Position numbers and translations under genes: made by a program. The notes below the pieces were generated by a model that worked only from the letters and a program-made list of their open reading frames with translations, was not told where the DNA came from and ran no database searches. From Hydractinia symbiolongicarpus (lineage: Eukaryota; Cnidaria; Hydrozoa; Anthoathecata; Hydractiniidae): DNA of 64,000 bases. Location of the stretch: contig NC_079879.1 of the NCBI RefSeq assembly GCF_029227915.1, positions 24,258,501-24,322,500 of the forward strand, read 5' to 3'. How positions within the stretch are numbered: position 1 is the stretch's first letter; each line of letters begins with the position of its first letter. This document shows, one piece after another, positions 1 through 13,038 of this stretch.

Positions 1-1272
1 TGGTTAACCCGGTCAGCTCGCCTCAGATAAACAGCCCCCTTAATGATACCCGTATTCCGTAGGTCGTGCTAAACCACATGCATAGAAAGGGCAAATGCTA
101 TATAATTTTGTAAACTATGTTTACCACGTGCGCGTATTAACCAATATACTTTGAGATTTCTTCAAGGATGCAGAAAACCTAAATGGCGAAACAACTTGTA
201 AGCAATATATCCAGACGTGCAACATGGTTATTCTGTACAACGCGGTAGACTCAGTAATGTTTATAACAGAAAAACTTTAAAACAAACTTCTGTGGGTTTT
301 TTTAATATCTGACCAAAAAACATTCCTTCTACTTTCAGAAAAACCAATCTAGTATCCAAAAGTCGCTAGATTTGAAGATATAGCCTTTCGTCAAAACGGT
401 AAATAAGACCATCTGTCCTACGGGTGGCGGGAATATAAGAGTTAAACCAAGTTGCGGGAGCCCATTTTTTTAAAAAGGACAGTACAACTAAAAGGGCTTA
501 ATGGTACAGAAGATTGCGTAATAGTATAGCCACAAAGCACTTGTGCCACGATTAAATTGTGAACTTTCACTGAAACCCCAAACAGGAAAATGTACGGAGC
601 GGTTTCCCTGCACCCTGCATTTAACGTCGTTCAACGCAGAATCACCCAACGAAATAAAAACTTGTATCCGCACTCGAAATAAACAGAATGTTTACACTCC
701 AATTATTGCGTTGAGATTTGACACATTGATATTTTCAGGGGCATCTTAAATTAGAAAAGCGCATGTAGAAAAAATGGTATCAAGATTCATACCTTTAGGG
801 AAAAAGGCACGAAAAAGATCAATATAGGATAAAGTTATCTTTTCAAAAAATGTTTTACTGAGAAAATACGGAACAGAAATATATTTTATAAAAAGAAGAA
901 AAAAAGAAACTTCATTCTCAATAACATACCGAAAAGTAAAAAATCATCCTCCAGAATTTGACCCAAATTATTTCAGTTTCTTAATAATTGTCACCGTAAA
1001 AACAGAAATAACTGTTCTGAAATTTTAAGCATCAAGAGAAGTCTATTTTATTCGCGATTTGTTTTATAAAACACAAGTAATAAAAATTAAATGTTGATTT
1101 CAAATTACAAACTTATTATATAATTTATAAATATTTACCATATTACAACAAGACCTGTTCCTAAACGAAGTCTTTAACAACAATGATAGCCAGCACCTTG
1201 ACATTTTCGTGTGTGTGTTTGAATGCAAACAAAATAGATCATAAATATATCTGTTCTCTTTAAAAAAAATGT
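1..1272. other. No gene seen; 3' flank of CLIC
   Basis: AT-rich sequence with only short open frames on both strands and no convincing splice-bounded exon. A tttatt at 1046-1051 reads AATAAA on the minus strand, about 220 bp past the CLIC stop, and could be that gene's poly(A) signal. Confidence 0.4.
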
Positions 1273-4059
1273 TTAATAAAAATGTTTTCTCCAACCCTCA
1301 ATAATAGCATCGTCAGGTGGACACGTGGTGCTGAATGCTGGATCCTCTAAAGCGTCATCCATGTATTTCTTTAGATCTGTAAGATAATCTGGGATTTCAA
1401 AGTTTTTGTACTTTTTTAAAGCAACTTTGACATGTTGCAATTTTGGAAGAATGTCACAATCCGGATGTTTCAACTCATCACCATCTAAAAACTTTCCAGG
1501 TGAGTTTACAGATCCAAGAAAGTTATTTATTTTCTTTAACTCGTCTACCAATGAATTCTGAAGCTTTTCGTCGAGGCTTGGGTCGCGATTTCGCAAGCAA
1601 CCAGAAAATCTAAAGAGAGATTTATATGCGTTATTCTTGTGAAAACAACAAAATTAAACTATATACATCGCAGACATGATTATGAAAACTGTCCATTATA
1701 TACAGAAGAATAAAAAAGAATTGCTTGTTGCAGTTTGACTGTCCTTTGCCGTCTCTTTTTTGTATGTTATTGTCATAAAAATCACAAAGGTATAATTTCG
1801 CGGGTTGGTAATGCGGACTTTTTTTTAAAAGGGATTAAACCTTATATTTTAATACATATCTTATTTATATTATATTTTTTGGTGAAATAAAGGTTAAAAG
1901 GAAAACGTTCAAGTGCAAGAAAATAAATACAGGGGATGTATTTTCGCGAAAGCTAAAAGTAGTCAGCAAAAAATGTTCACCAATAAATTTTGATAGTGTG
2001 TCAGCTTGTTCAATTTAGTAAAGGAAATATACCTTGGAAATAGATTTCCTCCAACTTTGTTTGCCATTTCGTTTTCGCTTTTTAAAACCGGTTCCGGCCA
2101 TTCTTTATCTATGTAGTATGCGATATCGTTAGGGTTGTACACAACATATTCCCCATGTTTTAAAACTGGAACCTTGATGGGAACACCTGCTTCTTGGCAA
2201 AACGTTTTAAATGCTTGTGGGATAGGGTGGAAATGAACAGGAATGTAACTACCAGCTATTTCCTTTAGTTTTAGAATCATCATAATACGATGACTGAATG
2301 GACAATCTCCAACGCCCTTTCCATCTTTGGCATTTGCCTACAAATAAAAAAACACTGCTTTGAAAACACTGATTGGTTGAAAAATTGTGAATGACATTTC
2401 AATTTCAAGTTTTGTCGAGAGCAGAATTATTGCTGGCCCAAAAAAAATTGTGCAAACATAAGGACATTAACATTGGTTATATCATTTGTGGACTCGAGAA
2501 AAGCCACCAACTAAAAGCATGCAAAAAAGTATACTTTCAAACAACATGTGTCTTAGCACTAACAGGTCTTTAGAGAAAGGAAACAAGTTATTGTATACAA
2601 CTTATTCTCCTCATAGAAACAGGGACAAGAGCAATGACATTCTCAGTTTGACAAGGCAAAGTTGAAAGCCTGTTTTTTAGGTGATTTATTGTATTTGCAG
2701 AGAGACTTGTTTTACGTATATACTATATTGCAACAAGAAAGCCATTACATATATCATCGATTCTAATAGTTTTGTTTTATATTGTCAAATCATTTTGTTA
2801 AGTATATAACTAGCATATTTAGAAAGAAAAGAAAAACTTATAGTTAAATATCTTTGTTTTTGTTCTTCATTACCTTTGTCATTTTATACAAAATTGTAAT
2901 TTTAAAATGTATGCATTATAAAACATTTTCGCGTTTTTTTGCCACTTTCCTGAAAGTAAGACTGACATGAAGATCCCTGTAAGTTCATCCCATGCAAAAT
3001 AGCCTAGGGAGCCGAATCAGGAATTAAATTGAATGTTTTTTCATGTATTTTTCTTTCAGTCTGCATCTATATTATTGGGTTTTGATATTTTTTTCTAATT
3101 AAACAATTTTTTAATGAGAAGATAGATAGATAGATGTGTATATTTTACATGGCTAGCCTCACAAATATCGAGGGATATACCCTGTCTATTATTTCCAGGA
3201 GGGGCCATGGCTTAGATGGAGAGTCCTAGAGTATTTAATGCTCATTTTGAGCTAAGAAAAAAGTTATGTTTGATACAAACAAATCTGTTTTATTTTCTAA
3301 TGAAAAGAAAAAAGTCATGTTTGATGTAAACAAATCTGTTTTATTTGTCAAAATTCTAAATATACAGTGAAAAAATTGCACAGAAACCAAAGATTATTTT
3401 AAGCGAAATAGATTTAATCACTCATTCATAATGCTTGAAAAACATATATACATAGCTATATACTCTATGATATCATTTTGTATAACTAAAAGATCAACAG
3501 ACTAATTAACTTTGAACTGTGATGATAATAACATAACACTAATTATTTTTTTTACAGGAAGCTAAATGAATGAAACCCATTAGGGTTATCCTAAAGGTTT
3601 GAATCAGGAAATTATGAAGCTAAGGTTGTGAAAAGAATGTAAAATCCATAAAAAGAAAAAAAGAAGAGCTAGCTACATGAAAAAAAAAACAAAGCTGAAG
3701 AAATAATCACAATGATTTACTTTGTGATTTTGTACATAAATGTCGATAGGATAATTATAATTAACTCATTTCACTTTTTAAAAGCACATTAAAAAAATAA
3801 TGTAAATCTAAAACGTTGTTTAAAACAGGTAAAAATATGGCTTACCCAGGCAGCTGTGTAAAATTATAAAAAGCCAGGATAAAATTCTTGCCTTAAACTT
3901 TAAATGTTTAAAGTCGTGTAAAAATACTTTAGCTCAATTTCAAAAAATGTAAACTATAGCTATAGCTAGCTAGCTAGCAGTTTAAATCTTATAATTAATA
4001 GTACACTATTAAAGACGTAAGAATACCTTTATGTACAACTCAACAGAATCTGTGGCCAT
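1273..4059 (-). CDS. CLIC: Chloride intracellular channel (CLIC) protein, 3 exons
   Basis: CLIC proteins have a GST-like fold and move between soluble and membrane-inserted forms; several have glutaredoxin-like activity. Exons on the minus strand are 4027-4059, 2033-2337 and 1273-1609. All junctions are GT/AG, the phases agree, and they give 224 aa, close to the usual 235-250 aa. The N-terminus MATDSVELYIK followed by GVGDCPFSHRIMM is the CLIC signature with the reactive Cys in CPFS. Exon 2 holds the thioredoxin-like half and ends VGGNLFPR. Exon 3 holds the all-helical half, with KFLDGDELKHPDCDILPKL and a C-terminal FSTTCPPDD, both hallmarks of the family. The 11-codon first exon lies 1.7 kb upstream and supplies the only good start. 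The gene is divergent from OSTM1. Confidence 0.93.
3195..3346. repeat. SINE-like fragment and 51-bp tandem duplication in the CLIC intron
   Basis: At 3236-3262 the string aatgctcattttgagct recurs at about 62166-62182, inside a tRNA-related SINE, so 3195-3262 looks like a relic of the same family. Next to it, a segment of about 40 bp (3257-3300) is repeated with few changes at 3308-3346, a period of 51 bp. Both copies contain acaaatctgttttat or a near match. Confidence 0.5.
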
Positions 4060-4330
4060 ATCCTTTAATGCGTAAAACAGCAAGTAAGTGACCAGCACGC
4101 TCTATGATATCGATTCGATCTGACGAGTAGAACAAGACAAGTGCCTTTCCCACTTTTTCACTACTTCTCCGGAAAACATAAACTAGAACTTAACATATCC
4201 ATAGCGTGAAATGGTGGAGATAATAAAGTTTTAAGGCTAACCTCTCCTTATAAGGAAATATTTTATAAAAATTAACTTCTCTCTTATAATACAACGACGA
4301 TGCAGAGATAAACATAATATTACGGTGAAG
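4060..4330. promoter_or_regulatory. Candidate bidirectional promoter, CLIC / OSTM1
   Basis: The CLIC start codon (4059, minus) and the first OSTM1 ATG (4331, plus) are 271 bp apart. If OSTM1 starts at the second ATG (4403), the gap is 343 bp. Both genes must take core promoter and 5' UTR from this gap unless one has a distant non-coding exon. No clear TATA box could be assigned to either direction. Confidence 0.45.
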
Positions 4331-7300
4331 ATGGCGGAACGAGAAGTGACATATGCCTGCAGGACAAACAGAAAATTTGCTTATGAAATAAAACGTAGTC
4401 GGATGACTTCGCACCCTTTTCTCATTTTTTACGTTGTAATGCATTTTTTAACAAACACTGCTCTTGCAAAAGAGAATAATAGCACCATAATGTCCAATAA
4501 GGTGCTTTCAACACCAGAAGGAAAATCATTTCATGTCCCTTCAAAAAACATTGTCACTACATATTCAAAGCAGGAATTTGACTCTGTACAAGTATTTTCA
4601 AGTGAAAATACTAACGTCATAACGTCATCAAAGAGTTTGGCTTATGATAAATCCTTACATACCTCTCTAATGTCAAAAAATACGAACACAAAATTTTCTA
4701 TGAAAATCCAGACAAGTTTAAATGCAAGTACTTTGATTGTAAAAAATAGCTCATCCACCTCTTTAACTTCTTCTCAAGTACATTCTACTACTGTTAAAAC
4801 AAGAAGTACTAACTTAACATCAAGATTGTTGAAATCAAGCAATGAAGTCTTAATTTCAACTCCATTATGTCCTTCCGTAATATACTCTGGAATATGTACA
4901 CCTGCATTGGTAATATCTACAGTATATTCAATACGCAATGTTACATCTACATCCTATATCACCAAAACTACCAAACTTGCAAGTCTTCCTGTGTTTAGTA
5001 CAAGCATTTTAGAATCATCAATTCAGTCTTCTTATGGCAGTTCTGCCCTGGAAAAAACTTCTATTCATGTAAAGAATTTGTCCACTGCAGCTACAGTGGT
5101 TTTTAGCAGTGCAATTATTATTGTTCCACCTATCCAACAATGTGATGTAGCTATAACAAGATTTTCTGGTGCAATAAGTAATTTAACTGACTGTTTATTG
5201 ATGCATTTGCATCCAATGAGGCCATGTTATAGCTGTTCTGTTTATTATGATGAGTTACAAAACTTGCATACATTGTTATTCACAAAATGCAAAGATGTAC
5301 TTGTAACTGATTTTAATGCTCAATATCAAGTTATACCAAAAATGTTTGAATCCCAGGTTCAAACTTGGAATGCTTTAGGCTGTAAAAGTAAGTATATATA
5401 ATTTAATGTCAGGCATAACGTATGCTTTATTTACTGCCTAAAGGAATACAGTGCAAAAATAAAAGCATGTGAATAAAAAAATTGCAGAACATGTCAGTGC
5501 AAATTTGGATAATTTATACAAATGTAGCAATGTTTCCAACTATTTTGTTTTCTTTTTTAGGAAGAATATTTACACTATGCATAGATTGTATATGTGACAA
5601 GAAAACTACTTAATGTATTAGTTTTCCCTGAGAAGAATTTTTACTATAATTTCTTGTTTCTTATAGAATGTTACTTACAAGATTCGTCAGATCATGATGG
5701 TGCTAGAATGAGTCCTCTTTTTATAGAATTTCTTCATCTTTATAATAAAACAATGGACTGCTTCGCTAATAACACCGTTATGAACACTGTTGTAAGTGAA
5801 TCTTCTGAGGACGCAGAAAAAGTTTTTAGAGGATTTTTTCTTGTAAATCAGGGCTCATCTTTACAATTAATTGTACAAATTTGCATGAAATTGTGTTTCT
5901 TAAAGAATGAGTAAACCACTACCAAATTAAGTAAAAATAATATTCAACTTTGGAGTCAGCCTGCTGTGTATTCTTGTACAGTCACCTATTAAAAATGCTA
6001 AAATCCTTTGAAATTTGAAAATCACAAAAAATGTATTTTTTTGCAGGCTTCCTGACAGGAATATTTAAATTTACATAAAATATACATACTATACATATTA
6101 TAAATTATTACTTTTGCTTTATATTTGTTGTCGATCTTAATTAGTATTTTGATTATTGTATAAATCAACATCAAATAAAAAGAACATAAAATAAAATAAA
6201 AGAAAAAAACCTCTGTCTTCCATGTATAATTTTCATAGTCCTGACAACAAATTAACTCATTAAATTTATTACTATCCTTTATTACAATCCTTTTTAATCT
6301 AAATTTTAACTCTAAAATGATGAGAAAAAGGCCTTTATTTATACCCTCAAATCCTTTAATTTTGAGGAGAAAATTGTGTGTTCATCTTGTACTATAGTAT
6401 TGAGTTTGGTCGTTTTTCGATTTTTTTCCCTAGTAAAAAAGGCTTTTCCATGATAATATATTAAAATATCAAATTTATCCTTAGTTTATTTTTAGCGTTT
6501 ATAGGAGGTAAATGGAGATTTCATGATTTATGTTTTATTTCAATGTTTATATTTTCATTTAAAATTTCATCACTAATTTCTGTATTTTTTCTTAGAATAA
6601 TGTGTTTCATAATGGTTCTAAAATTCAAGGAAAAAACACCACAAAGGTTTGCAGTAACTGTGCGAACCTGTATAAAGAAATGCAGGAGAACTATAAATAT
6701 TATGAGGATAGTGAGGAAGAAACTGGAACAAAATGGTGTGCTGATATAAATGTATCAGTAAGTTGCTTGAAATTGTTGTTATTACAGTAGTGAACCAGCT
6801 AATGCATTTTATGTCGCCAGAGGTGATTATCAATGCAGTTTCATATAAACTTCAAAAAAAATTCACCCATGTATTTTAATCTTCAACACTGACAGTGGAG
6901 TATAAGGTCACTTTTACCAACGTTAAAAGTCAAATTGATGTTGGTTTGAAGGGGCGCTATTGGAGTATTATCTTGACAATAAAAAAAATTGAATTAGAAA
7001 GATTCTGACGTGACAATCATAAGACTCTTCTCCATCCGTTATTTCCCTGGTTTATCTTTTGTATTGATACATCGATAAATTTTAATTTACTTTACATTTG
7101 TTAAAACCTTAAAATTTTAGATCATCCAATTTGTTTGTTAAACACAATCTTATCTATAGGTGAACAACACGCGCCATTTATGGAGTAACACGTACCAGTG
7201 TGGAACAAAGACAAAGGATTTAGAATCTATTATTGCGTTGACATGTTTCTTTTGCTTCTTGCCTATCGTCTTCTATGTCGGTGCCAAGCTGCATTCTGAC

Positions 7301-7748
7301 GTTAAGGAGAGGAAAAGTGGTAAGCAAAGTTAGATATTAAAGAGCGGTGAATAATATTTGTTCCATGTCCAGCCTCCTGTAAAGTAAAAGCAGGATTTAA
7401 AAGTTGACTTTCTTTTAGTTTCATTTTTCAAGTCATGTTTACAAATACAGTTGCCATGTAAGCAACTGCCAGCACTTCCACATTGGCATATTTTGTGTTT
7501 TAATAAGGATTAAAAGTACTTCTTAAAAAAATTTTTTTGGAGTAATCTTATTTTTGTCTCGCCACGCTAGAAGTCTTTTTTGTGCATAAAAAGGATGTAT
7601 CCCATTTGTTAATCTAACAGCAGTACTAGAAAAAGATAATACCCTAAATAAAAAAATACTTTCTAGGAAAAAATTGTTTCGTAGAATTGAATTGTATATA
7701 TGTATATAAATTTTTTCTTCAGCAAATCGATATATTGATTCTGATTAA
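4331..7748 (+). CDS. OSTM1: Osteopetrosis-associated transmembrane protein 1 homologue, 5 exons
   Basis: OSTM1 is the lysosomal beta subunit of the ClC-7 chloride/proton antiporter. Exons are 4331-5387, 5667-5791, 6596-6757, 7160-7319 and 7723-7748, all GT/AG with agreeing phases. They give 509 aa from the first ATG or 485 aa from the ATG at 4403. The second start directly begins a signal peptide (MTSHPFLIFYVVMHFLTNTA). Conserved features are RPCYSCSVYY, the GCKKCY pair made across junction 1, TMDCFANN, VCSNCANLYKEM, the NNTRHLWSNTYQC segment, and a single TM helix (CFFCFLPIVFYVGAKLHSD) followed by a short basic tail. The luminal part begins with about 230 Ser/Thr/Asn-rich residues that vertebrate OSTM1 (about 334 aa) lacks. 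The last exon encodes only ANRYIDSD; its acceptor has a good pyrimidine tract. Confidence 0.9.
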
Positions 7749-7881
7749 GAAATGAAATCCGCTTCTGCAGCTTCCTGTTGTTAACCTATTGGCGAAGTAG
7801 AGTTGGTTGTGTGCTGATCTGGAACAAAATCTTTTCGATGTTCACATATATGTCTTACATATCATTTTTATGAAATGTATC

Positions 7882-7887
7882 AATAAA
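7882..7887 (+). terminator. Probable poly(A) signal of OSTM1
   Basis: An AATAAA hexamer lies 134 bp past the proposed OSTM1 stop. This supports 7723 as the start of the terminal exon. Confidence 0.5.
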
Positions 7888-9859
7888 AGTGCCTAATTTG
7901 AAAGCTCTTGTTTCTGGTGTTCTCCATTAGTGTCGGTGACAAGTCTTCAATCTCACAATCAACTTTTTATCCATCGAAGTCAAATTCAGTTACAATCTGC
8001 TGGAAGTTCTTTCCTGTTTCGTGAATTTTAAACGACGACTGCTTGTGGATTTTATATTCATGTAGTCTGATATCCAAATATAAAATATAATTTAAAAAGT
8101 CAATATAGATTTAAAAAGAAAATCCTTTTTATAGATTTTATATGAAATGCGTTTTTCGTTATTATTTCTTAGAAGGATACCTTATGTAATTTTTGTCTTT
8201 TGATACATAGATTTATTTAAGCGATATGTCTGAAAATACAAAACTATTTTCAGTTCATTACCAGAGATGGTGATAGTGAGGTCCAACTTTCCTAAGAGGC
8301 TACCGCCTGCCCGTGTAGCTATCGATCGTAGTTGTAGTGGCATATTCCCTATTTTTGTCCCGTACGCATAACACAGTTCACTTCTTAATCACAGCTGGGT
8401 AATGTAAATTATAATTTTTTTATTTTTTTAAAGTAAAAATATATACAGAATCTTTTTGGTACTTTGTGTTTTGTACTGTTCTACAACTGTTCAACGTAGA
8501 ATTATAGTTTATTTAATTCAATGATTGTTCTATTTTAATGTGATGTCTTGAGAAAGAGAATCTTCAGCTTATTCGCGAGTTGTATGTCTAGTTTTCTTCC
8601 GATTCTAAAGTTGACGGAACTATACTGGCAAGAAATTTTGGAAAGGACGGAAATTGAATAATTTCGCGGCAAATTAATTTTCTTCGGTGATTTAAAAAAT
8701 GTTCGAAATCTTTATGTAAAACAGGTGTTTACATTGAAAGAGTATTTGAAGACAAAGTTTTTAGAATTTCGCAGTTAATAAAATGCACTAATATTACGTG
8801 GTACGTGAAATGTAATTTCCGAATTAAATCATTTAGTAGTCACAGAGGGCACTTTTAATAGCCCAAGGGTATTTCCACGAGTACAGTGAGAGTGGGAAAA
8901 GTCAACAGTGTAAGTATCTTAAAGTGCCTTAGAAAGGTTATCATGATAAAAGTTGCAGAGAAAGGTCATATTATACGGACCAGATCAGAAAATTTAAGTA
9001 TACCCAAATCAGAGAAAAAGGATGTAGCAGGAGCTCTGTAATGTGCAATTAAAATTAGTCTGACAGTAGGACGATTAGTGGATCAAAATGTCGAAGTTTA
9101 GCAATGACCCTCGTGAGTTTGACAGCAGTAAAATTAATTTGAGACTTTCTTTCCATCGCACATTACACGTTGCACCGTTTGACATTTGTCCAACAGATGA
9201 CCCAACCTCGTTGCCTTGATGATGAACTCCGTAAAAACGGCTCAGGGACTACAAGACCCTGGGGACGAGGTCGCAGATGACCACTTTTATTTTATATGAC
9301 ATTTTTCTTCTTTTGCTTTCATTTTTTGCTTTTATTTAGTTTTTTACATACGAATCCCGTGGTTTTAGGTTGTTTGTTTGACATGGTCAACCTAAGGTGA
9401 AATCTGTGACGCGTTGAAGGCTAGAATTGGAGTTGCTATACAGCTACCTCATTCTAAATTTTTAACTACAGTCCTTATATTAAATAAATGCACCAGTAGT
9501 ATCTATTTGCTGGATAAAAGGCATAAAATGAGTGCAAAAATTCAGCAAAAGCCCTGCGCAACCCAACAAAAAGCGTAGCTGTAGCGTTTTCTCCTTTCTT
9601 CTCTTACGAGTTGCAATTTTTGACCCTGAGGACAAGGTTGTTCGAAAAATCGAAAGTGAATGTCCACCTTGCTCCTAAATGCTAGCCTCGCCAATCCAGG
9701 TCGATTTAAGTGATTTTCAATTACGTCGTCGTGCAAATCAAGTGGCTGAAAACAAATTGTAAACAAGCTACACGTATTCGCGCTACTGTTTCTTCAAACA
9801 GAAATGTAAACGGTGGTACATATTGTACAAAACATGCAAACCCTCCATATCATCACAGT
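7888..9859. other. Intergenic, no gene seen
   Basis: No exon-like frame with splice sites was found. Part of it (about 9190-9285) is a low-copy repeat fragment containing accctggggacgaggt, related in its ends to the CCTCGTCCCC repeat family seen at 40244, 45486 and 46894. Confidence 0.4.
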
Positions 9860-12800
9860 ATGCCTCGACCAGGATTACAGTTAGCGTTGTTATTACTTGC
9901 AGTCCCGGCGCAGTACATAATCTCAAAATGGATGACGCCCCAGGCTGCCGACAGAGAATACCTGACAAGAAGGTAAAAATACTTTCATTATTTTATGTTT
10001 GCTTTGTGCTGTTGTCTATTTAAGATATAACAACACTTTGATTTGTTTAGTCATCCAACTACACGCCCCTCATTAAAATCATGCAAGCAGCCAATCCTGC
10101 ACATTCACATTTATCCTCTATACTTTCAAGTGTATTCCGCCTCTAGGCCAGGAAAATAACGTCGCAGTTTCTTGTCCATCCAACGTATTCAAAAACACAT
10201 GCAGAAAACCTTCAATCTGCTTTCTGTCAATTATCTGGTTAGCTATAGCTTGCTGATCAAATCTGCATGCAACACTAAGTTTCAGTAAGGCGGACGTCAC
10301 AAATATTTGGTGTTAGAGTCACCCGACCGACCCTAATTTTTGATCAAAATTTTTAATTTACTGAGTTGGAAAAACTAAAATGACACAGCCATTACCCAGC
10401 CCAGTATTGTTGTGTTTCACTTCTAAAATGCGAAAAGGGTTCTGAGAACTAACTGCGCACGGAAACTCTATTTAAACAGGGTGCCAAAGTTAAAAAATCA
10501 TTAAATATCAGCAATTTAATGACGCGCATTAATGGCTGGATGGTTGGATACAATTTTTTGAATTTTTGAGTTATCATCCGCCGACCGACCAACTCTATTT
10601 TTGGTGCTCAAATGACTCTAACACCAAATATTTGTGACGTTCGCCTATGTGACATATGGATACAAGATAATACGTGCTTAACTTCGTCCACAGGACCTAT
10701 ATATCCATAGGTTCATACTGACATAAAAATTTGGCGTTGAGTCAACTGACTTTACCTTTTTTTATCAAAATTTTAGAAGTAGATTCGAAAAGGTATTGGA
10801 ATTAAAGGATTCTAAAACTAGTTTGAGGTGAACCCCATTTAAAATAATAGCACAAGCGACAAAAGAAGTTACTTTACAGCCTTTTACAGAAAATGTGACT
10901 AAAATATAAGAGTTCACATTTAAATCTCATTGGCCACTTCTAACAGCTTTTCTAACAACAATCCACAGATGCATGTTCTTAAATTGCATCATAAAATACA
11001 TAAATCGTTATTTAACTAAATAACCATACATATACATATCTAATGAACAGTTAAATCTGTAGTGCCACGGAATTAGTGTATGTTGTGAGTTTTTTTATGA
11101 AGTCAAGTTTAAGGATATTTAAGGACTTTTAATGATAATTCTCTACTATTTTTGAGAACTTCACAGCGTTTTCATGAAAGAATTAAGAAAATTTTCAGGA
11201 AATTTTTATAAACTTGCAAAAGAACCTGAAATATTTGATGGTTTTAAAGGTGTGTCACGAGTAAAAAAAATAAAATGCTGTGCAAATGTATCATTTCTAT
11301 GCATTTTGCAACAGGTTTCAAAATTAATGTGAGTAGTCAAAAAATCAACTTTTAGCAGAATTTAAAAAGTTTTGAAAAGACTTTAAGGAGGCGTGAACTC
11401 TGTTGTAGCCAAATACAACATACAGATTATTTATTTGGTAAGATCTTATTGTCATATTATCTTCTTTTCCCACAATGTTTTAAAGGTGGTCTTTTAGGTT
11501 TAGAGAAATTATCACAGGTCCACTGTCCATATATGTTTCATATTTCCATTTTTTTCATTATTTGTGCAAATAAGGATCTGACCCACAATGGTCTGACTTT
11601 TCCGAAATATACTTGAACTGGACAAAATCTTAGTAGATTTTGTTGGGAAAAGTTTTATTCTATTTCAGAAATAATTATTTATATACCATGTTTTCAATTT
11701 CTGAAAAGCTTTTTCAGTGGCCCCCAGTAGAAAGAATTGTAATTGCTGTCTAAAAGCAAAGCGATTTTTCTCAGCATTCCACTAAAATTATTTATTACTA
11801 TTAATGTTATTATTTCCTATGTGTCTCTGTATTTAATGTATATCATTCCATTATTTTTAGCTTTTTTGCTGATGGAGTAAACATGTTTTGGAAAATTTGT
11901 AATCTTACTGAATGGAAAATTTATGTGAGTGGATTGAAAGAGCGAATTTTATATGCCACTGATCAAGGGGAATGTCCAGCTAAGGAAGTTATGCATTTTG
12001 CTGAACCAAATGGATATTTTTCTGGCTCACCTGAACCAAGAAAACATCGTGACAAAGTGAAATATAGAATTGGGCAAGTTATAAAACACAAAAGATTTGG
12101 ATATAGAGGTGTCATAGTTGGATGGGATTATAGAACGAAGGTACTTATTCCTTTCATACTAATTAAGTTTCTTATTTCTTGTATATTATGTTATTTTTCA
12201 TATTTTTAAATATCTGCAAATTTTGTAAAAATTTATAGAACTAGTTGTTCTTGAAATTAAAAATTTTTATCGTTTGATTATTTATCATAATATATATGAC
12301 TTCTTTTGATGTTGCGATATTCTTTTTCGATTCTTTTCTTTAATGAACTAAAGCTTCATTTAGGCTCCTGATCAATGGATACAAGTGAATCATTTCGATC
12401 CGGTAAGTTTTTTTCGGGTTTTTTTTAATACCTAAAAACTTTATGATGTTCTATTATTTATGTTTTTACAAGACATGGCGTTATCAACCAAATTATTCCA
12501 TTCTTGTGGACACACGTGACCGAACAGATGTTCAAACGACATACGTTGTCGAAGAAAACATGGAAGTCATCTCAGATACTAAGGTACGAATTTTACCTGC
12601 CATCATTCAGAGTCGCTACTAAAAAAACCAAATTTAGCGCAGGATAGCAATATTTTTTGAGAACAAGACGTTTTCCTTTCCAATAACCCACCACGTGGTT
12701 ATAAGAAACATATTATAGATACTACTACTGGGAATGCTAAATTTGGTGAAGTTGAAAAGTAAATATATAAAGCATTGACAGGGCTGTTGTTGAAGAGCGT

Positions 12801-13038
12801 TTAAGAAAAAGCTTTAAGTTCATATAGATGAATCCCTTTGAAGTAACCTCTCAATCACAAAGTATAACTCGCTCGCGACGAATGACTCGCCATGGTGGTG
12901 TGTTTGTCGATCATTTTACTTTACTATTAAAATTCTCTTCAGATTGAACATCCAGACATAGACGAATATTTCCAGTCGTACGGTGGTTCGCAGTACGTGC
13001 CAAGACCCTGGTTAAAAGAACTTTATCCTTTGGACTGA
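9860..13038 (+). CDS. YccV/HspQ-domain protein with hydrophobic N-terminus, 5 exons
   Basis: Exons 9860-9972, 11861-12140, 12364-12402, 12473-12583 and 12943-13038 join in phase with GT/AG borders and encode 212 aa. Residues 6-23 (LQLALLLLAVPAQYIISK) are a signal anchor or signal peptide. Residues about 105-185 are a YccV-like (hemimethylated-DNA-binding/HspQ) domain: KYRIGQVIKHKRFGYRGVIVGW, then DQWI, NYSILVDTRDR and TYVVEENMEVI. In known proteins this fold occurs in bacterial HspQ/YccV, in FBXO21 and in POLDIP2; here it has no F-box. The tail ends YVPRPWLKELYPLD. The hydrophobic N-terminus suggests a membrane-tethered or secretory-pathway location, so DNA binding should not be assumed. Its cellular role is not known to me. 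Confidence 0.85.
10288..10646. mobile_element. MITE-like element with about 33-bp terminal inverted repeats
   Basis: The left end begins aggcggacgtcacaaatatt and the right end is its near-perfect inverse (one mismatch in about 33 bp). The element is 359 bp, lies in intron 1 of the YccV gene, and has no coding capacity. A diverged relative of the left end (aaaatttggcgttgagtcaa) occurs about 80 bp further right. A clean target duplication could not be fixed; ta is possible. Confidence 0.65.
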
